From Candidatus Sericytochromatia bacterium (GTDB lineage Bacteria; Cyanobacteriota; Sericytochromatia; UBA7694), in assembly GCA_018780035.1 (NCBI GenBank), contig JADMKE010000024.1:372001-436000 (forward strand): a stretch of 64,000 nucleotides of DNA, in the 5' to 3' direction. The translations under genes and the position numbers were made by a program. A model generated the notes under the pieces. That model made no database searches. It was not told the origin of the DNA and saw only the letters and a list, made by a program, of their open reading frames with translations. This document shows, piece after piece, positions 34,205 to 43,832 of this stretch (position 1 is the stretch's first letter; every line of letters starts with the position of its first letter).

Positions 34205-35248
34205 ATGGACAAAAACAACGAAATGACTGAATTTCAGCATCCAAAACCCGGATCCGTTGGCATGATTTTGGGCAAATTTTTACCCCCCCACCGCGGACAT
34301 CTCTACTTGATTGAATTTGCCTTGCAGACCGTAGACCAACTCTGTGTTGTGCTCGGCAGCTTAAAAAGCGAACCCATCGCTGGTGAATTGCGCGTGGAAA
34401 TGCTGCGGGAGCTTTTTCCAACATCCCTCTATCCACACGTGCAGATTCTTCACCTCAGCGACGAAAACCCCCAATACCCCCACGAAGATCCCCATTTTTG
34501 GCAAATCTGGCAAAGCAGTCTGACGCGTATTTTGCCCCAAAAACCGGATTGGGTCTTTGCCTCCGACGACTATGGCTGGAAACTGGCTGAGGTGCTGGGT
34601 GCACAATTTATGCCTGTTGATCCCGGCCGCGAAAATTTTCAAATCAGCGGTACAGCCATTCGCGAAAACCCTTACCAACATTGGGATATGTTGCCTCCCC
34701 CCGTGCGCCGTCACTATCTCAAACGGGTGGCTATCATGGGACCTGAGTCTACGGGTAAAAGTACCTTGGCCCAAAACCTGGCGCAGCATTTTCAAGGCCA
34801 ATGGGTGCCCGAATACGCCCGTACCTGGATCGAGGCCAAAGGCCAGCGACCTGTGGTTGCAGATATGCCCCAAATTGCCCGTGGCCAATGGGCCACCCAA
34901 AAGGCAATTGAAGCCCAAGCCCTCAAACAATCCAGACAAGGACTGCTCGTTTACGACACCGAAATCTGGGTCACCACCCTTTGGAATGATGTGCTTTTTC
35001 AAAACCGAGACTGCGCAATCGAAGCCTTGGCAAAGCGTCAGCATTTTGATCATTATCTGCTGTGTGCCCCAGATGTGCCTTGGGTCAACGACGAAGTGCG
35101 TTACCTGCCCCAAGGGGGGGAGGATTTTTTCGCCCGCTGTCAAGCCCTACTCGAAAGCCAAAATCTGCCCTATACGCTCATCTCTGGCAGTTGGGAACAA
35201 CGGATCGAGACCGCTATAAAAAAAGTCGAATCGCTGCTTAAACCCTGA
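34205..35248 (+). CDS. nadR: NadR-type NMN adenylyltransferase and nicotinamide riboside kinase
   Basis: A 347-residue bifunctional enzyme of NAD salvage. The N-terminal half is a nucleotidyltransferase (GKFLPPHRGHLYLIEFAL, the GxFxPxHxGH signature, and ISGTAIRENP), making NAD from NMN and ATP. The C-terminal half is a P-loop kinase (MGPESTGKSTLAQNLA, then VPEYARTWIE) phosphorylating nicotinamide riboside. The helix-turn-helix repressor domain of enterobacterial NadR is absent, so it is an enzyme only. The 3' end overlaps the convergent flavoprotein gene by 11 bp. NadK in the same window acts on its product. Confidence 0.93.
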   Translation: MDKNNEMTEFQHPKPGSVGMILGKFLPPHRGHLYLIEFALQTVDQLCVVLGSLKSEPIAGELRVEMLRELFPTSLYPHVQILHLSDENPQYPHEDPHFWQIWQSSLTRILPQKPDWVFASDDYGWKLAEVLGAQFMPVDPGRENFQISGTAIRENPYQHWDMLPPPVRRHYLKRVAIMGPESTGKSTLAQNLAQHFQGQWVPEYARTWIEAKGQRPVVADMPQIARGQWATQKAIEAQALKQSRQGLLVYDTEIWVTTLWNDVLFQNRDCAIEALAKRQHFDHYLLCAPDVPWVNDEVRYLPQGGEDFFARCQALLESQNLPYTLISGSWEQRIETAIKKVESLLKP

Positions 35249-36374
35249 GCCGAGCCAAACGAAAAAAGTCCAATTCGGGGGCAGGGCGATCTGCCAAAAC
35301 CGCACTGGCCAAAACATCTCCCAGGGCACTCGCAAATTTAAATCCATGCCCAGAACAGGGACTGACCAACCAGAGAGATTCATATTCGGGATGTCTGTCG
35401 ATCAAAAAATGCCCATCAGGGGTATTGGTATACATACAAACTGCCGTTTTGCTCAGTTTGGCTGGGTATTTGCTACCGAGGGCAGGAAAAAAACGCGCTA
35501 AAAATTCTGTCATTTGCTCAATTTCTGCAGGTTCAACACTTTGGCTGAGCTGATCTGGGTCTTGAGGCCTTCCTGGTAGGTGCTGGGCTATTTTAAAACC
35601 CTCGCCCTGATCTGGAAAGCCATAGAGAAATTCATCGGGGCCATACTCCAATAAAAAGATTGGAAATTGGCCGATGGCAAAGGGATTGGGTTTAGGGGTT
35701 TCAAACCAATAAAGCACCTGCCGGGTGACCTGCAAGGGCAAAGCCAATTCAGGCAAGATCGAGCCTGTCCAGGCACCACTGGCAATGACCACCTTCTCAC
35801 AGCGCAAACTGGATTCTGAGGTCTGCAAGACAAAACCAGAACCCTCTCTTTGCCAGTTCAACAGCGGTTGGTTTGTCAAAATTTCGGCACCCGCCCGACG
35901 GGCCAAATCGAGATAGCTGGCGATACATTTTTCGGGATAAAGCAACCCCGCTCGCTGCTCATTGAGTCCGATCATGTCAGCGGGCAGAGAAAAGGCTGGA
36001 TACCGGGACATGACTTCTTGCTGACTCAAGATTTCGTGGGCAATGCTGTAGCGCTCAGCACTTTCACGGGAGCCTTGGATCAAGGTGCTGTCGGGTTTAC
36101 CGAGCATCAATCCGCCGGTTTGCAACAAGAGTGAATCGCCACTCTCAGCTTCGAGCTTTTCCCAATTGCGATAAGCCGTTTGCAAGAGCGGGACATAAGC
36201 AGGGTGCTCAAAATAGGCCTCGCGAATCACCCGGGTTTGGCCATGGGAGGAACCCAAGTTATGGGGTGGGGCAAAACGGTCCAAGCCCACCACCCGCGCA
36301 CCTTGTTGTGTCAGATAATAGCTGATCGCAGAGCCCATCGCTCCGAGCCCAATGACGGCTACATCCCAATTCAT
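35238..36374 (-). CDS. Monomeric sarcosine oxidase / N-methyltryptophan oxidase-like flavoprotein
   Basis: A 378-residue FAD enzyme that oxidises N-methyl amino acids to the free amino acid, formaldehyde and hydrogen peroxide. The dinucleotide fold starts WDVAVIGLGAMGSAISYYL; SSHGQTRVIREAYFEHPAYVPL is the MSOX/MTOX signature, and Cys 313 in AVCMYTNTPDGHFLIDRHP is the residue that binds FAD covalently. Length is normal. It is coupled to the upstream CPBP gene by a 4-bp overlap. Substrate (sarcosine, N-methyltryptophan or another N-methyl compound) cannot be fixed from sequence. Confidence 0.88.
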   Translation of the reverse strand: MNWDVAVIGLGAMGSAISYYLTQQGARVVGLDRFAPPHNLGSSHGQTRVIREAYFEHPAYVPLLQTAYRNWEKLEAESGDSLLLQTGGLMLGKPDSTLIQGSRESAERYSIAHEILSQQEVMSRYPAFSLPADMIGLNEQRAGLLYPEKCIASYLDLARRAGAEILTNQPLLNWQREGSGFVLQTSESSLRCEKVVIASGAWTGSILPELALPLQVTRQVLYWFETPKPNPFAIGQFPIFLLEYGPDEFLYGFPDQGEGFKIAQHLPGRPQDPDQLSQSVEPAEIEQMTEFLARFFPALGSKYPAKLSKTAVCMYTNTPDGHFLIDRHPEYESLWLVSPCSGHGFKFASALGDVLASAVLADRPAPELDFFRLARLRV

Positions 36375-37246
36375 ACAACAGTCTCCCTTTTTTTTCTCAG
36401 ATACAGTATCCCACAGGCCAGAAGTGAGAGCAGAACAAATTGGCCCAAATTCCAGACGGGATCAAAACGCGAAGAATGAAAGAGAGCAGGGGTGCGAATG
36501 ACAGCCAAATCATAGCTGAGGATTAAAAAGGCAAACAGATTGGTTCCCAGGTGCCAAGCCAAAACACGCTCCAAGCCTTGCTCCCAGAGCAAAAGCAAAG
36601 CAGCCAATATGGCAAAGAGCAAATAATAGCCCACAACCAGCCAGGCAGCAGGGGTATTTAACTCGGGATTCTGCAAATGCACCAAGGCAAAACAAAGGGC
36701 GCTCAAAGCAATGGTCAAAGTCATTCCCAGTTTAGTATGGGTTCCTTTAACTTTAAATAAGCGCAAAAACAAGCTGGGCAAATAGACCCGAAAAAAACTC
36801 TCTTCAGCCCAGACCTGCAAAGGGGTGAGCAAACAAATTGCCAAAAGCCAGTATGGCCAATTGGGAACCAATCCTTTAAAGACCACACTGCCTGGATAAA
36901 GCAGGGCCTCAATGCCAGAAGAGAACAGCAACAAGCCGCTCCAAATTCCCAATGTCTCCCAGAAAGCCCCCATGCGCCAAGGTCGTCCAGTTGGACACAA
37001 CAAAACGTGTGCGGGTTGCTGATTCAAACCCAATTGAACGGCGATATAGGCCAAGGCAAAACAGACAAACCCAGCATGAATGGCGACATACAACGATAGG
37101 GCTGAACCCGTTAAAAAAGTCACTTGCCACAGGCCCATTAAATAGAGCGAAACAAACGAACCGAGCCCCATCCATGCCAATAGAATCAGCAGGGCCCCGC
37201 CCAAGAGACGGAAAAAGGAATGGGCAGAATCCCAAGGGGCAGTCAT
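36371..37246 (-). CDS. CPBP-family intramembrane metalloprotease
   Basis: A 291-residue polytopic membrane protein with seven or eight hydrophobic segments and the CPBP (CAAX-type) motifs: WAEESFFRVYLP (EExxxR), ALCFALVHLQN (HxxxN-like) and AWHLGTNLFAF. Bacterial CPBP proteins process peptides or maturate bacteriocin immunity; the target here is unknown. The ATG follows a weak site. It lies 13 bp after the HIT gene and its stop overlaps the flavoprotein start, so the three may be transcribed together. Confidence 0.85.
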   Translation of the reverse strand: MTAPWDSAHSFFRLLGGALLILLAWMGLGSFVSLYLMGLWQVTFLTGSALSLYVAIHAGFVCFALAYIAVQLGLNQQPAHVLLCPTGRPWRMGAFWETLGIWSGLLLFSSGIEALLYPGSVVFKGLVPNWPYWLLAICLLTPLQVWAEESFFRVYLPSLFLRLFKVKGTHTKLGMTLTIALSALCFALVHLQNPELNTPAAWLVVGYYLLFAILAALLLLWEQGLERVLAWHLGTNLFAFLILSYDLAVIRTPALFHSSRFDPVWNLGQFVLLSLLACGILYLRKKRETVV

Positions 37247-37259
37247 TAAATCGGGTGAC

Positions 37260-37607
37260 TTAGCCGGGAGGCCAGATCATCTGGCGACCGGCCAGCAGAT
37301 GCAGGTGGATATAGTCCACCGTCTGTTGGCCATCTCTGCCATGATTGATCACCACGCGGTAGCCATTTTCAGCCAAGCCCAAAGCACGGGCGGCGCGGGC
37401 AGCACCCACAAAAAGCTGCCCCACTTCTTCGGGGTTGGTATCGGCCAAATCATCGTAACAGCGCTTTTTTTGTTTGGGGATCACCAAGACATGGATGGGC
37501 GCTTGGGGCATGATGTCTTGAAAGGCCAAGACATGTTCATCTTCGTAGACCACTTGGGCGGGAATTTCACCAGCCAGAACGCGGTCAAAAATTGTCACTT
37601 CACTCAT
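37260..37607 (-). CDS. HIT-family nucleotide hydrolase (HINT-like)
   Basis: A 115-residue HIT protein, probably an adenosine phosphoramidase-like hydrolase of the HINT branch. The strand-helix core reads IFDRVLAGEIPAQVVYEDEHVLAFQDIMPQAPIHVLVIPK, and the catalytic triad DYIHLHLLAG gives the His-x-His-x-x motif near the C-terminus. The start has AAGGAAA upstream; a 12-codon longer frame lacks one. Full length for the family. It is preceded on the same strand by a large hypothetical gene. Confidence 0.93.
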   Translation of the reverse strand: MSEVTIFDRVLAGEIPAQVVYEDEHVLAFQDIMPQAPIHVLVIPKQKKRCYDDLADTNPEEVGQLFVGAARAARALGLAENGYRVVINHGRDGQQTVDYIHLHLLAGRQMIWPPG

Positions 37608-37639
37608 AAAATTTCCTTGGGGTTTAAACTGAGCTAAGC

Positions 37640-39001
37640 TCAATTCTGTTGGGGTTTTTCAGTCGCTTCCATCACGATATAACCGTTTTGGTGGACCAAT
37701 TGAGAGATATAACCGAGGTCGATGCCGCTCATGCCTTTGATTGCTACGCCATCGCCATAAGGGGTGCCCGTCTTGACCAACTTCTGAACCTTTTCGCGCA
37801 CCAGACCCAGGGGCAAAGGGATAAAGCCAATCGCTTTGGGACTGTTGGGCGTAAACATCAATTGGCCTTCATGGGTGCGACCAAATGTGAGGTTCATTGA
37901 AACAGGCACAGCACCAAACAATTTGCCTTTGAGGTGAGCGCCGTCTTTTTTCAGGGTGGTGTCGATATCGGTAAAATCGTCGGTTTCACCAATTTCGTCT
38001 TTGATCAGCTCTTCGAAGCGGGCGTCTGTAATGCCTATAAATCCGCTTTTGACTTGAATGCTGCGTTCGGGGCCAACCACATTGAGTCCGAGGGGGGTGG
38101 AAGGGGTCAGGTCATAAATATTGAGTTTGCCCTCTTTGAGAAAGAACCCATCGATATACGCATGTCCAGCAGTGGCCTTGACATAGGCTGGCTCCACTTG
38201 TTGTTTTTCACGCAGGGCCCGAGCGGCATCTTCGGGAGTATCACCCACCACCAATTGTAAGCGGCCCAGATGGGTGCTCACACCGTGTACATTGGCCTGA
38301 AGGCCGATTGCATCATCCAAATTGCTGACTGTGGTGCCCAGATTGACAAAAAGGGAATTGCCCTGGGAATAATAGCCCTCATTGGGATTGTGCAATTTGA
38401 GTAATTTGTCGAGGTTCATCCCTGTGACTGACATCAGACCATTTAAGCCAATGCCTGCCACTTTGGCTTTTCCCAGGTCATAGCGGATTTCGCCAGCGGG
38501 TGTCGAAGAAACAGTGCCTTTGATATCAATCGGGAGATTCATCCCCAAAGCCCGCACTTTGCCTTCGACACGCACCTCATTGTTGGGGTTAAACGTCACG
38601 CGCAGGTCTTTGACCAGCGGTTTTTTATTGCTGCCTTCAGTTTTGCGATTGAGCAGACGCTCAACGGTCAGGGTGGCATCAACATCGGAAACAGAAGCCA
38701 CTCCGGCTTTGACATGTAAATTAAAATCCAGCTCTTCGATATCTATCGGTGTATTGGGGGTTTTGTCATGGAAAGAGGCTTCCATATAATCGGCTTTGAG
38801 CCCGAGGGTTTTGCCAATAATGCGCAGGCCGACATTTTTGCCCTGAGCTTGAATGGTATTGTCACCGACCAATCGGGGGGTCCAGGTGTCCTGGCTTGAA
38901 TAGGGGGAGACGGCAGGCTGTGAAGCGGACAGAGTGGGCTGTGCGCTGGTTGCGGGCTTAAATTGAATATTTGCGAGGGTCGATGAAGCGCTGACGTACA
39001 C
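37640..39001 (-). CDS. Hypothetical protein with lipid-binding-like beta domain
   Basis: A 453-residue protein with no signal peptide and an unstructured Ser/Thr/Pro/Gln-rich N-terminus of about 45 residues. The body alternates hydrophobic strands and Gly/Pro turns (LFGAVPVSMNLTFG, AIGFIPLPLGLVREKVQKLV) that recall DUF2993/LmeA or AsmA-type lipid-transfer proteins, but the resemblance is loose. Start is GTG; an ATG just upstream is in another frame. The unstructured N-terminus resembles those of the 40982 and 51491 genes, which may indicate a shared export or localisation route. Function unknown. Confidence 0.65.
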   Translation of the reverse strand: MYVSASSTLANIQFKPATSAQPTLSASQPAVSPYSSQDTWTPRLVGDNTIQAQGKNVGLRIIGKTLGLKADYMEASFHDKTPNTPIDIEELDFNLHVKAGVASVSDVDATLTVERLLNRKTEGSNKKPLVKDLRVTFNPNNEVRVEGKVRALGMNLPIDIKGTVSSTPAGEIRYDLGKAKVAGIGLNGLMSVTGMNLDKLLKLHNPNEGYYSQGNSLFVNLGTTVSNLDDAIGLQANVHGVSTHLGRLQLVVGDTPEDAARALREKQQVEPAYVKATAGHAYIDGFFLKEGKLNIYDLTPSTPLGLNVVGPERSIQVKSGFIGITDARFEELIKDEIGETDDFTDIDTTLKKDGAHLKGKLFGAVPVSMNLTFGRTHEGQLMFTPNSPKAIGFIPLPLGLVREKVQKLVKTGTPYGDGVAIKGMSGIDLGYISQLVHQNGYIVMEATEKPQQN

Positions 39002-39094
39002 TGCCGATTTCCATTCTGGGGGTGGTGTTACATCATTAGTTATAGGTTAGAGAGAGGTTAAACTTTCGTTAATTTGAAAAAATAACTGAAAAGT

Positions 39095-39955
39095 TTAAAG
39101 GCGCTGACAACTGCGTCCCCCGCCGGTATAGAGCGTTTTATAAGCGCCCAGGTTTTGCCTTTGCAATATTTCATACCAACGGGCAGTGCGTGACGAGCCT
39201 TGAATCAGGATTTTGTCGACACTGGGCCCGGTTGCAAATGAACTGAGAAAATCATAGGCAAAACAGGCACCTTTGCCTTGATCTGCCCGGTATTTTTCCA
39301 AACGGCGCACATAGCGCCTCCCCACCTTTTCAACCACGAGCAAAAGCGAATGACTTGGGCAAGCGGATGCACCAGAACCGATCACACTGCTCACCGCAAA
39401 CTGAATACTGGCACCATTGTCCAGCGCAAAAGGCAGAATTTTGCGAATGCGCAATTGTTTCAATTGGGCAGCTTTGACCCCGCGCTTTTGATAGGTCTCA
39501 AGCGTCAATTGGCGGGCAATTTGATCAAAACGCTGGGAAGGATAAGCGCCTGGATATTTGCGCGGCCCTGGAAACGTAGATGAAAAAGCCAATAACGGCA
39601 TCAGGCTTTTGTCACTGTGTTTAAACTGGCCTTGAAAAAGCCCCGAGCCCGTACAGCGGTCTTGGCTGAATTGGTAGGGGCCACTGGTAAAAAGGTTTTT
39701 GACTTCTCCGTTTTGAAAGAGTTCCAATTCGGAACTCAAAGGCAGAGACTTTTGAAAAAAATCCTGGGCAGAACGGAATTCACGCGAAGGGGGAATTAAC
39801 TTCTGACTGTCGGGATCCACCAAGACCACCGGTTCCAGTCCCTCCATGGGATAACCAACATAAAGAGCGGCATGAAGTTCTGCCGCCGCAACGGGTAAAA
39901 AGTGACCAAAGGCCAAAAGTCCGGCTATCAATCCAGCCAGCAAACGCGCAGACAC
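39095..39955 (-). CDS. Secreted hypothetical protein
   Basis: A 286-residue predicted periplasmic protein, with a signal peptide (LLAGLIAGLLAFGHFLPVAAA) and four or more Cys that could form disulfides (DRCTGSG, SACPSHS, GKGACFAYD, GRSCQRL). No family recognised. The GTG start has AGGAGG nine bases upstream. It lies 3 bp after the alpha/beta hydrolase gene, so the two are almost certainly co-transcribed, and the hydrolase may act in the same envelope process. Confidence 0.75.
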   Translation of the reverse strand: MSARLLAGLIAGLLAFGHFLPVAAAELHAALYVGYPMEGLEPVVLVDPDSQKLIPPSREFRSAQDFFQKSLPLSSELELFQNGEVKNLFTSGPYQFSQDRCTGSGLFQGQFKHSDKSLMPLLAFSSTFPGPRKYPGAYPSQRFDQIARQLTLETYQKRGVKAAQLKQLRIRKILPFALDNGASIQFAVSSVIGSGASACPSHSLLLVVEKVGRRYVRRLEKYRADQGKGACFAYDFLSSFATGPSVDKILIQGSSRTARWYEILQRQNLGAYKTLYTGGGRSCQRL

Positions 39956-39958
39956 GCC

Positions 39959-40852
39959 TCAAGCCTCCTGGGGCAGGGGGGCATCCTTGGCTGACTGTAG
40001 ACGTTGGCTGAGCCAATCACAGATCATACCAGTGACCTCTTTGGCTTGCCGATCGCCCAACATAGAGTGTCCCGAGCCTTGCAGGATGTGAAATTCTTTG
40101 TCTTGGCTGGCCAAGGCATCATAAACGGCTTTGCTAAAGACAGTGGGTATTAAGCTGTCTTTTTCAGCGGCAATCACCAGAGCGGGGGTACTTACATGTT
40201 GGGCATAGAGTACATTGTCTTGTTTTTCCATCAGATAAGTGTAATTGTGCACCGAGATACTGGTCATGAGGAGCTTTTGGGTTTTGGCACGGGCCATGGC
40301 TTCCGTGCTGGTATAAATATCTTTGGCCGTCACTTTATAAGGGATATAACTGTGGCGACCTGTCAATTTCAGCCAGGGTTTGGCGGCCTGTGAGAGCAAA
40401 AAATAGGCCTGTTTTTCAATGCCCAAAACACTCTGACGAATTTGATGCATGGGAGCCAAAAGCACGGTGGCCTGGACATGTTTTGACACTTTTGTCGAGA
40501 GAAAACGCAAAACGGCGGCGGTGCCCAAACTGTGGCCAATTAAAGCAGTGCGGTTGAGATCCACTTCAGGGCGGTCAATTAAGGTCTGATAGGCCCGCAA
40601 GGTATCATCCAGGTGGCTGTGTTCACTGACATAGCCACGGGGGCCAGTGCTTTCACCATGGCCCGAAAAATCAAAGCTGAGAACAGCAAAGCCCTTTTGT
40701 GCCAAGGCATGGGGAAGAGCCATATATTCTTCCTTGCAAGAGGCAAAACCATGACAGAGCAAAATGCCAGGAAATACACCTTCTTCTTGGGGAACATAGA
40801 GCTTGGCCGCCAAAGTGGTCGAGCCGGGAATGCGAATATCTTCTACGTGCAT
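39959..40852 (-). CDS. Alpha/beta hydrolase (lysophospholipase-like)
   Basis: A 297-residue serine hydrolase. The oxyanion region ILLCHGFASCKEEY, the nucleophile elbow ALIGHSLGTAA, the acid in VIAAEKDSLIP and the catalytic His in LQGSGHSMLG complete the triad. The cap region (TVLLAPMHQIRQSV onward) is longer than in simple thioesterases, as in lysophospholipases or BAAT-like hydrolases. No signal peptide. ATG at 40852 has GAGGTG upstream. A 7-bp hairpin (40855-40861 with 40882-40888) places this ribosome site in its loop. Confidence 0.85.
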   Translation of the reverse strand: MHVEDIRIPGSTTLAAKLYVPQEEGVFPGILLCHGFASCKEEYMALPHALAQKGFAVLSFDFSGHGESTGPRGYVSEHSHLDDTLRAYQTLIDRPEVDLNRTALIGHSLGTAAVLRFLSTKVSKHVQATVLLAPMHQIRQSVLGIEKQAYFLLSQAAKPWLKLTGRHSYIPYKVTAKDIYTSTEAMARAKTQKLLMTSISVHNYTYLMEKQDNVLYAQHVSTPALVIAAEKDSLIPTVFSKAVYDALASQDKEFHILQGSGHSMLGDRQAKEVTGMICDWLSQRLQSAKDAPLPQEA

Positions 40853-40981
40853 GTGCACAGCACCTCAGTTTCTGGTAGATAGCTGTGCTCCCAGTTTAAA
40901 CCATTCAACCCCCAAGCGCCAAACAAACAAGAGCTTCGGGATTGAACGGGCACCGTCGTGGGGGAGATTATTTATGTACGC

Positions 40982-41692
40982 TTAACCAACAATCTGTTGG
41001 GTATCCATTGGCTGAGGGGGGCGATTGGCCAAGGCATCTTGGGCCTGCAGGGCGGGATCATTGATCCTCGCCAAGACAGGGTTTTCAAGTCGCTCTAAAA
41101 GTTTTTCTGCGGGATCAGCTTGGGCTGGGCTTTCAGAACCACGGGGACGAATCACCAATTCGGCATTGGCAAAAGCAGACAGATCACCCGCGTTAATCTC
41201 ACGGCGCTGGGCATCCACGAGATAAATATTGCTGGGATCAACCAAGGCAAACGTTTCGAGCGCATCTCCCTTTTCTACCGCACGCTCGAAAGCGGCGACA
41301 TCGCTCACACCGAGTGCTTGGGCCGTCTCTGCAAATTGGGGGGTATTTTTCTCTGCTGCCAGTCGCTCTTGTAGGGCCACAGCAGCACCTCGGCCATCCA
41401 CTTTAAAAGAAATATCTCCTGCCTGGACGGTCAGCGGTTGGCCTACTTCAGGCGTTTTGAGGCCTTGGGCCGGTGCAACAGGCGGCTCTTTGCCCGTTAA
41501 TTCAACGCGATCTGTGGGAGCTGATTCAGCTGCGGCTTCAGCGGCACTGGGAAGATTTTGGATCTGTTGGGCGGGCACAGGACCAGCCAGAATCAGCTGA
41601 CTGATATCATTCTGACGCTCCTGATCGCGCACAAGCTGGGCTTGCTGATAGGCTTGGGCTGAATCGAGATTGTTGACACGTTGCTGGTCCAT
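40982..41692 (-). CDS. Hypothetical protein, Gln/Ala-rich
   Basis: A 236-residue soluble protein with no recognised family. The N-terminus is low-complexity, rich in Gln, Ala and Asn (MDQQRVNNLDSAQAYQQAQ), and the central part has VQAGDISFKVDGRGAAVAL-like strands and a helical region (FAETAQALGVSDVAAFERAVEKGDALE). No signal peptide. AGGAGG lies seven bases before the ATG, a strong site. Longer frames (to 41764) have no site. It stands between the alpha/beta hydrolase and a divergent membrane protein. Confidence 0.65.
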   Translation of the reverse strand: MDQQRVNNLDSAQAYQQAQLVRDQERQNDISQLILAGPVPAQQIQNLPSAAEAAAESAPTDRVELTGKEPPVAPAQGLKTPEVGQPLTVQAGDISFKVDGRGAAVALQERLAAEKNTPQFAETAQALGVSDVAAFERAVEKGDALETFALVDPSNIYLVDAQRREINAGDLSAFANAELVIRPRGSESPAQADPAEKLLERLENPVLARINDPALQAQDALANRPPQPMDTQQIVG

Positions 41693-41942
41693 GGAAGGCC
41701 TCCTGGGATAACTCTCTAAATTAAATGTTCTGTACAAATGAGTGCTTGTTTTTAGTATACCCAATTTGATCCCAAAAAATCTCTGCTGAAACTTCTCAGG
41801 CGTTTAGAATCAGGGGTCAATGGCTAAGACCTGTGTTTTAAGCTCCCTGAGTTTAAATGAAAATTCTTGTTTTCGATTCCCCCCTGGTCATGTTTGCTGA
41901 AAATCGCTATGATTTGTGCGTATATCCAAAACAGAGTGAAAA

Positions 41943-43778
41943 ATGAGATTTACAGATATATTTGCCGAACTCGACCATCAAGAAAATGGTTTTCTTGACG
42001 CCACGACACGTGTATTTCAGCCTCCTGGCTGGCTTTTCCCCTTGGGGCAAATCAGCCTGTTTTTAGGCACACCTGTGCTGTTCTTTGGCACGGGCATGGC
42101 CATGACCCATTATGAACTCGGTGTCCCCGACGTGTTGTTTTTGGGTGTGATGTTTGGTTCGGTACTGCTGTGGTGGTTTTTGCATTTTGTGTTCTTAGCC
42201 AAAGTCAAAAAGGCCCTCGACCACCACCAAAATGTGGCGATTCAAATCACAAAAATCCAGCTCTTACGTGGGCTTTTGGGGTTTTTACAGGCCGATATTT
42301 TACCTGGCAGTGGCCTCAAAGCAGATCTGGATTGGGGAGATGTCTTTGCCCAAACCCCCATCCGCATCAAACACCGTTCCAAAGGCAAAAAATCACTCTA
42401 TTTTCGCCAACGCTGGGCAGATCTGCGCTGCCTCTTGATCGATGGTTCAGAGTTGCGCATTCGCTTTGAAGACAAATATAAAACCCAAGCCACTATTGTC
42501 AGGTCCTTGCGCTTACAACGTGGCAGTTTGGATTATAATCAACTGCTTTATTCGCCTTCTCTTGCCGCTCAAAGGTTGGGTATGCCTGCAGGAATGAGCT
42601 TTCCCCAACAATTTTTATATTGGATTTACGATTTGAAGCAGATGCGCTTTCGCCAAGAACAACCCACAGGCCTTGAAGACAGCTATGGTATGCAAGAGGC
42701 CATTTACGCATTTTTAATCAGCGCGCGGCAGTCCTATCGCCTCTTATTGCCAAATACCACCCAGAGAACGACCCAGAAAACAACCCAGACTGAGAAACAG
42801 ACACAAGCCAAACATACCCCTGCCCCTATCGTTTTTTCAAAACCACAAGCGGTTCAAGCGGAACCCCCTGACAAAAAAATCACAACCTTACGCTCCCTCA
42901 AAACACCCGCTGCCAGCCAAGCCAAATTGCCAACAAATACCCCCCCTGCTCCGCAAGAGTCAGAGCCGTCTCCCCTTTCCAAAGTGGCGGCATTAATTGC
43001 AGACAGCCGCCTGCGCCCCAGAATTACAGGCCAAAGCCCTACGGGATATACCCTCAGTTGCCAAGGCGAATCAATTGAAATCCGGCTTGAAAAAGTCAAA
43101 TCACAGGACTATATAAGTCTCAGACTGAATACCCCTGCTTTAGATGCATTGCCAGCTGTGGACCTCCTAAGGGCCAATCCCAGCCTGGCTCAGATACGCT
43201 TGGGTCGGAACAGCCAAGGGCAGACGGCGTTAACAAAATCCCATTTGGCCTCAGAATTTAATGGTGAGGAGTTTGATGCCTGTTTACAAGAGCTGGGGTA
43301 TTTCAGCTCACAATTTCAGACCCAACAAACCCTGCCAAGCCACTTAAAGCGCCTTAAAACACCCACCTCTGACAGTTTTTTGCATGTCTTAAAACAGGTT
43401 TTAGCGGGTTTGGAGGCAGAAACCAAACAAGAAGGGGCCTATTTTAAAGTCAAACTCAAATTTGAAAGTGGCCGAACACAAAAACTGTATCTGCGTACAG
43501 ATCGCAGCGATTGCTTGGGACGACCTGTGCTCAGTCTCCAAACCTTCATTCAAGCTGTATCTGCTCAGACACGTTTAGACCCTTATTTGGCACAGAATTT
43601 GCAAGCGGGTTATGGTGCACTGGGTTTGGCAAAACACGGGGGGGTGGAACATGTGGTGATGACAGAATGCCAATTGATCCAGAGCGCGAGCGCTTTGGAA
43701 TTGGAAACCCTGTTGATCCGCTTGGCTGCCAGTGGTGATCGCCTGGAGCGTGAACTCAGCACCACGGATGCGTTTTAA
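41943..43778 (+). CDS. Membrane protein with tandem YbjN-like domains
   Basis: A 611-residue protein. Two membrane helices (about 31-50 and 64-86, DVLFLGVMFGSVLLWWFLHFVFLA) are followed by a basic soluble domain, a long Thr/Gln/Pro-rich linker (residues about 275-350) and two C-terminal regions that resemble YbjN/type III-chaperone folds (ISLRLNTPALDALPAVDLLRANPS, and DSFLHVLKQVLAGLEAETKQEG). YbjN-like domains bind partner proteins. The pattern is repeated, suggesting duplication. A -10 of TATGAT (41908) lies 35 bp upstream and GAGTG precedes the ATG. Function unknown. Confidence 0.6.
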   Translation: MRFTDIFAELDHQENGFLDATTRVFQPPGWLFPLGQISLFLGTPVLFFGTGMAMTHYELGVPDVLFLGVMFGSVLLWWFLHFVFLAKVKKALDHHQNVAIQITKIQLLRGLLGFLQADILPGSGLKADLDWGDVFAQTPIRIKHRSKGKKSLYFRQRWADLRCLLIDGSELRIRFEDKYKTQATIVRSLRLQRGSLDYNQLLYSPSLAAQRLGMPAGMSFPQQFLYWIYDLKQMRFRQEQPTGLEDSYGMQEAIYAFLISARQSYRLLLPNTTQRTTQKTTQTEKQTQAKHTPAPIVFSKPQAVQAEPPDKKITTLRSLKTPAASQAKLPTNTPPAPQESEPSPLSKVAALIADSRLRPRITGQSPTGYTLSCQGESIEIRLEKVKSQDYISLRLNTPALDALPAVDLLRANPSLAQIRLGRNSQGQTALTKSHLASEFNGEEFDACLQELGYFSSQFQTQQTLPSHLKRLKTPTSDSFLHVLKQVLAGLEAETKQEGAYFKVKLKFESGRTQKLYLRTDRSDCLGRPVLSLQTFIQAVSAQTRLDPYLAQNLQAGYGALGLAKHGGVEHVVMTECQLIQSASALELETLLIRLAASGDRLERELSTTDAF

Positions 43779-43832
43779 ACCCAAAGTCTGATTTATCTGA
43801 AGTTAAGCAAGGGATTGATAGGGTCTCAGGAA

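Noticed and set aside
34361..35143. A 260-codon minus-strand ORF
   Set aside because: Antisense to nadR; no ribosome site and no recognisable domain.
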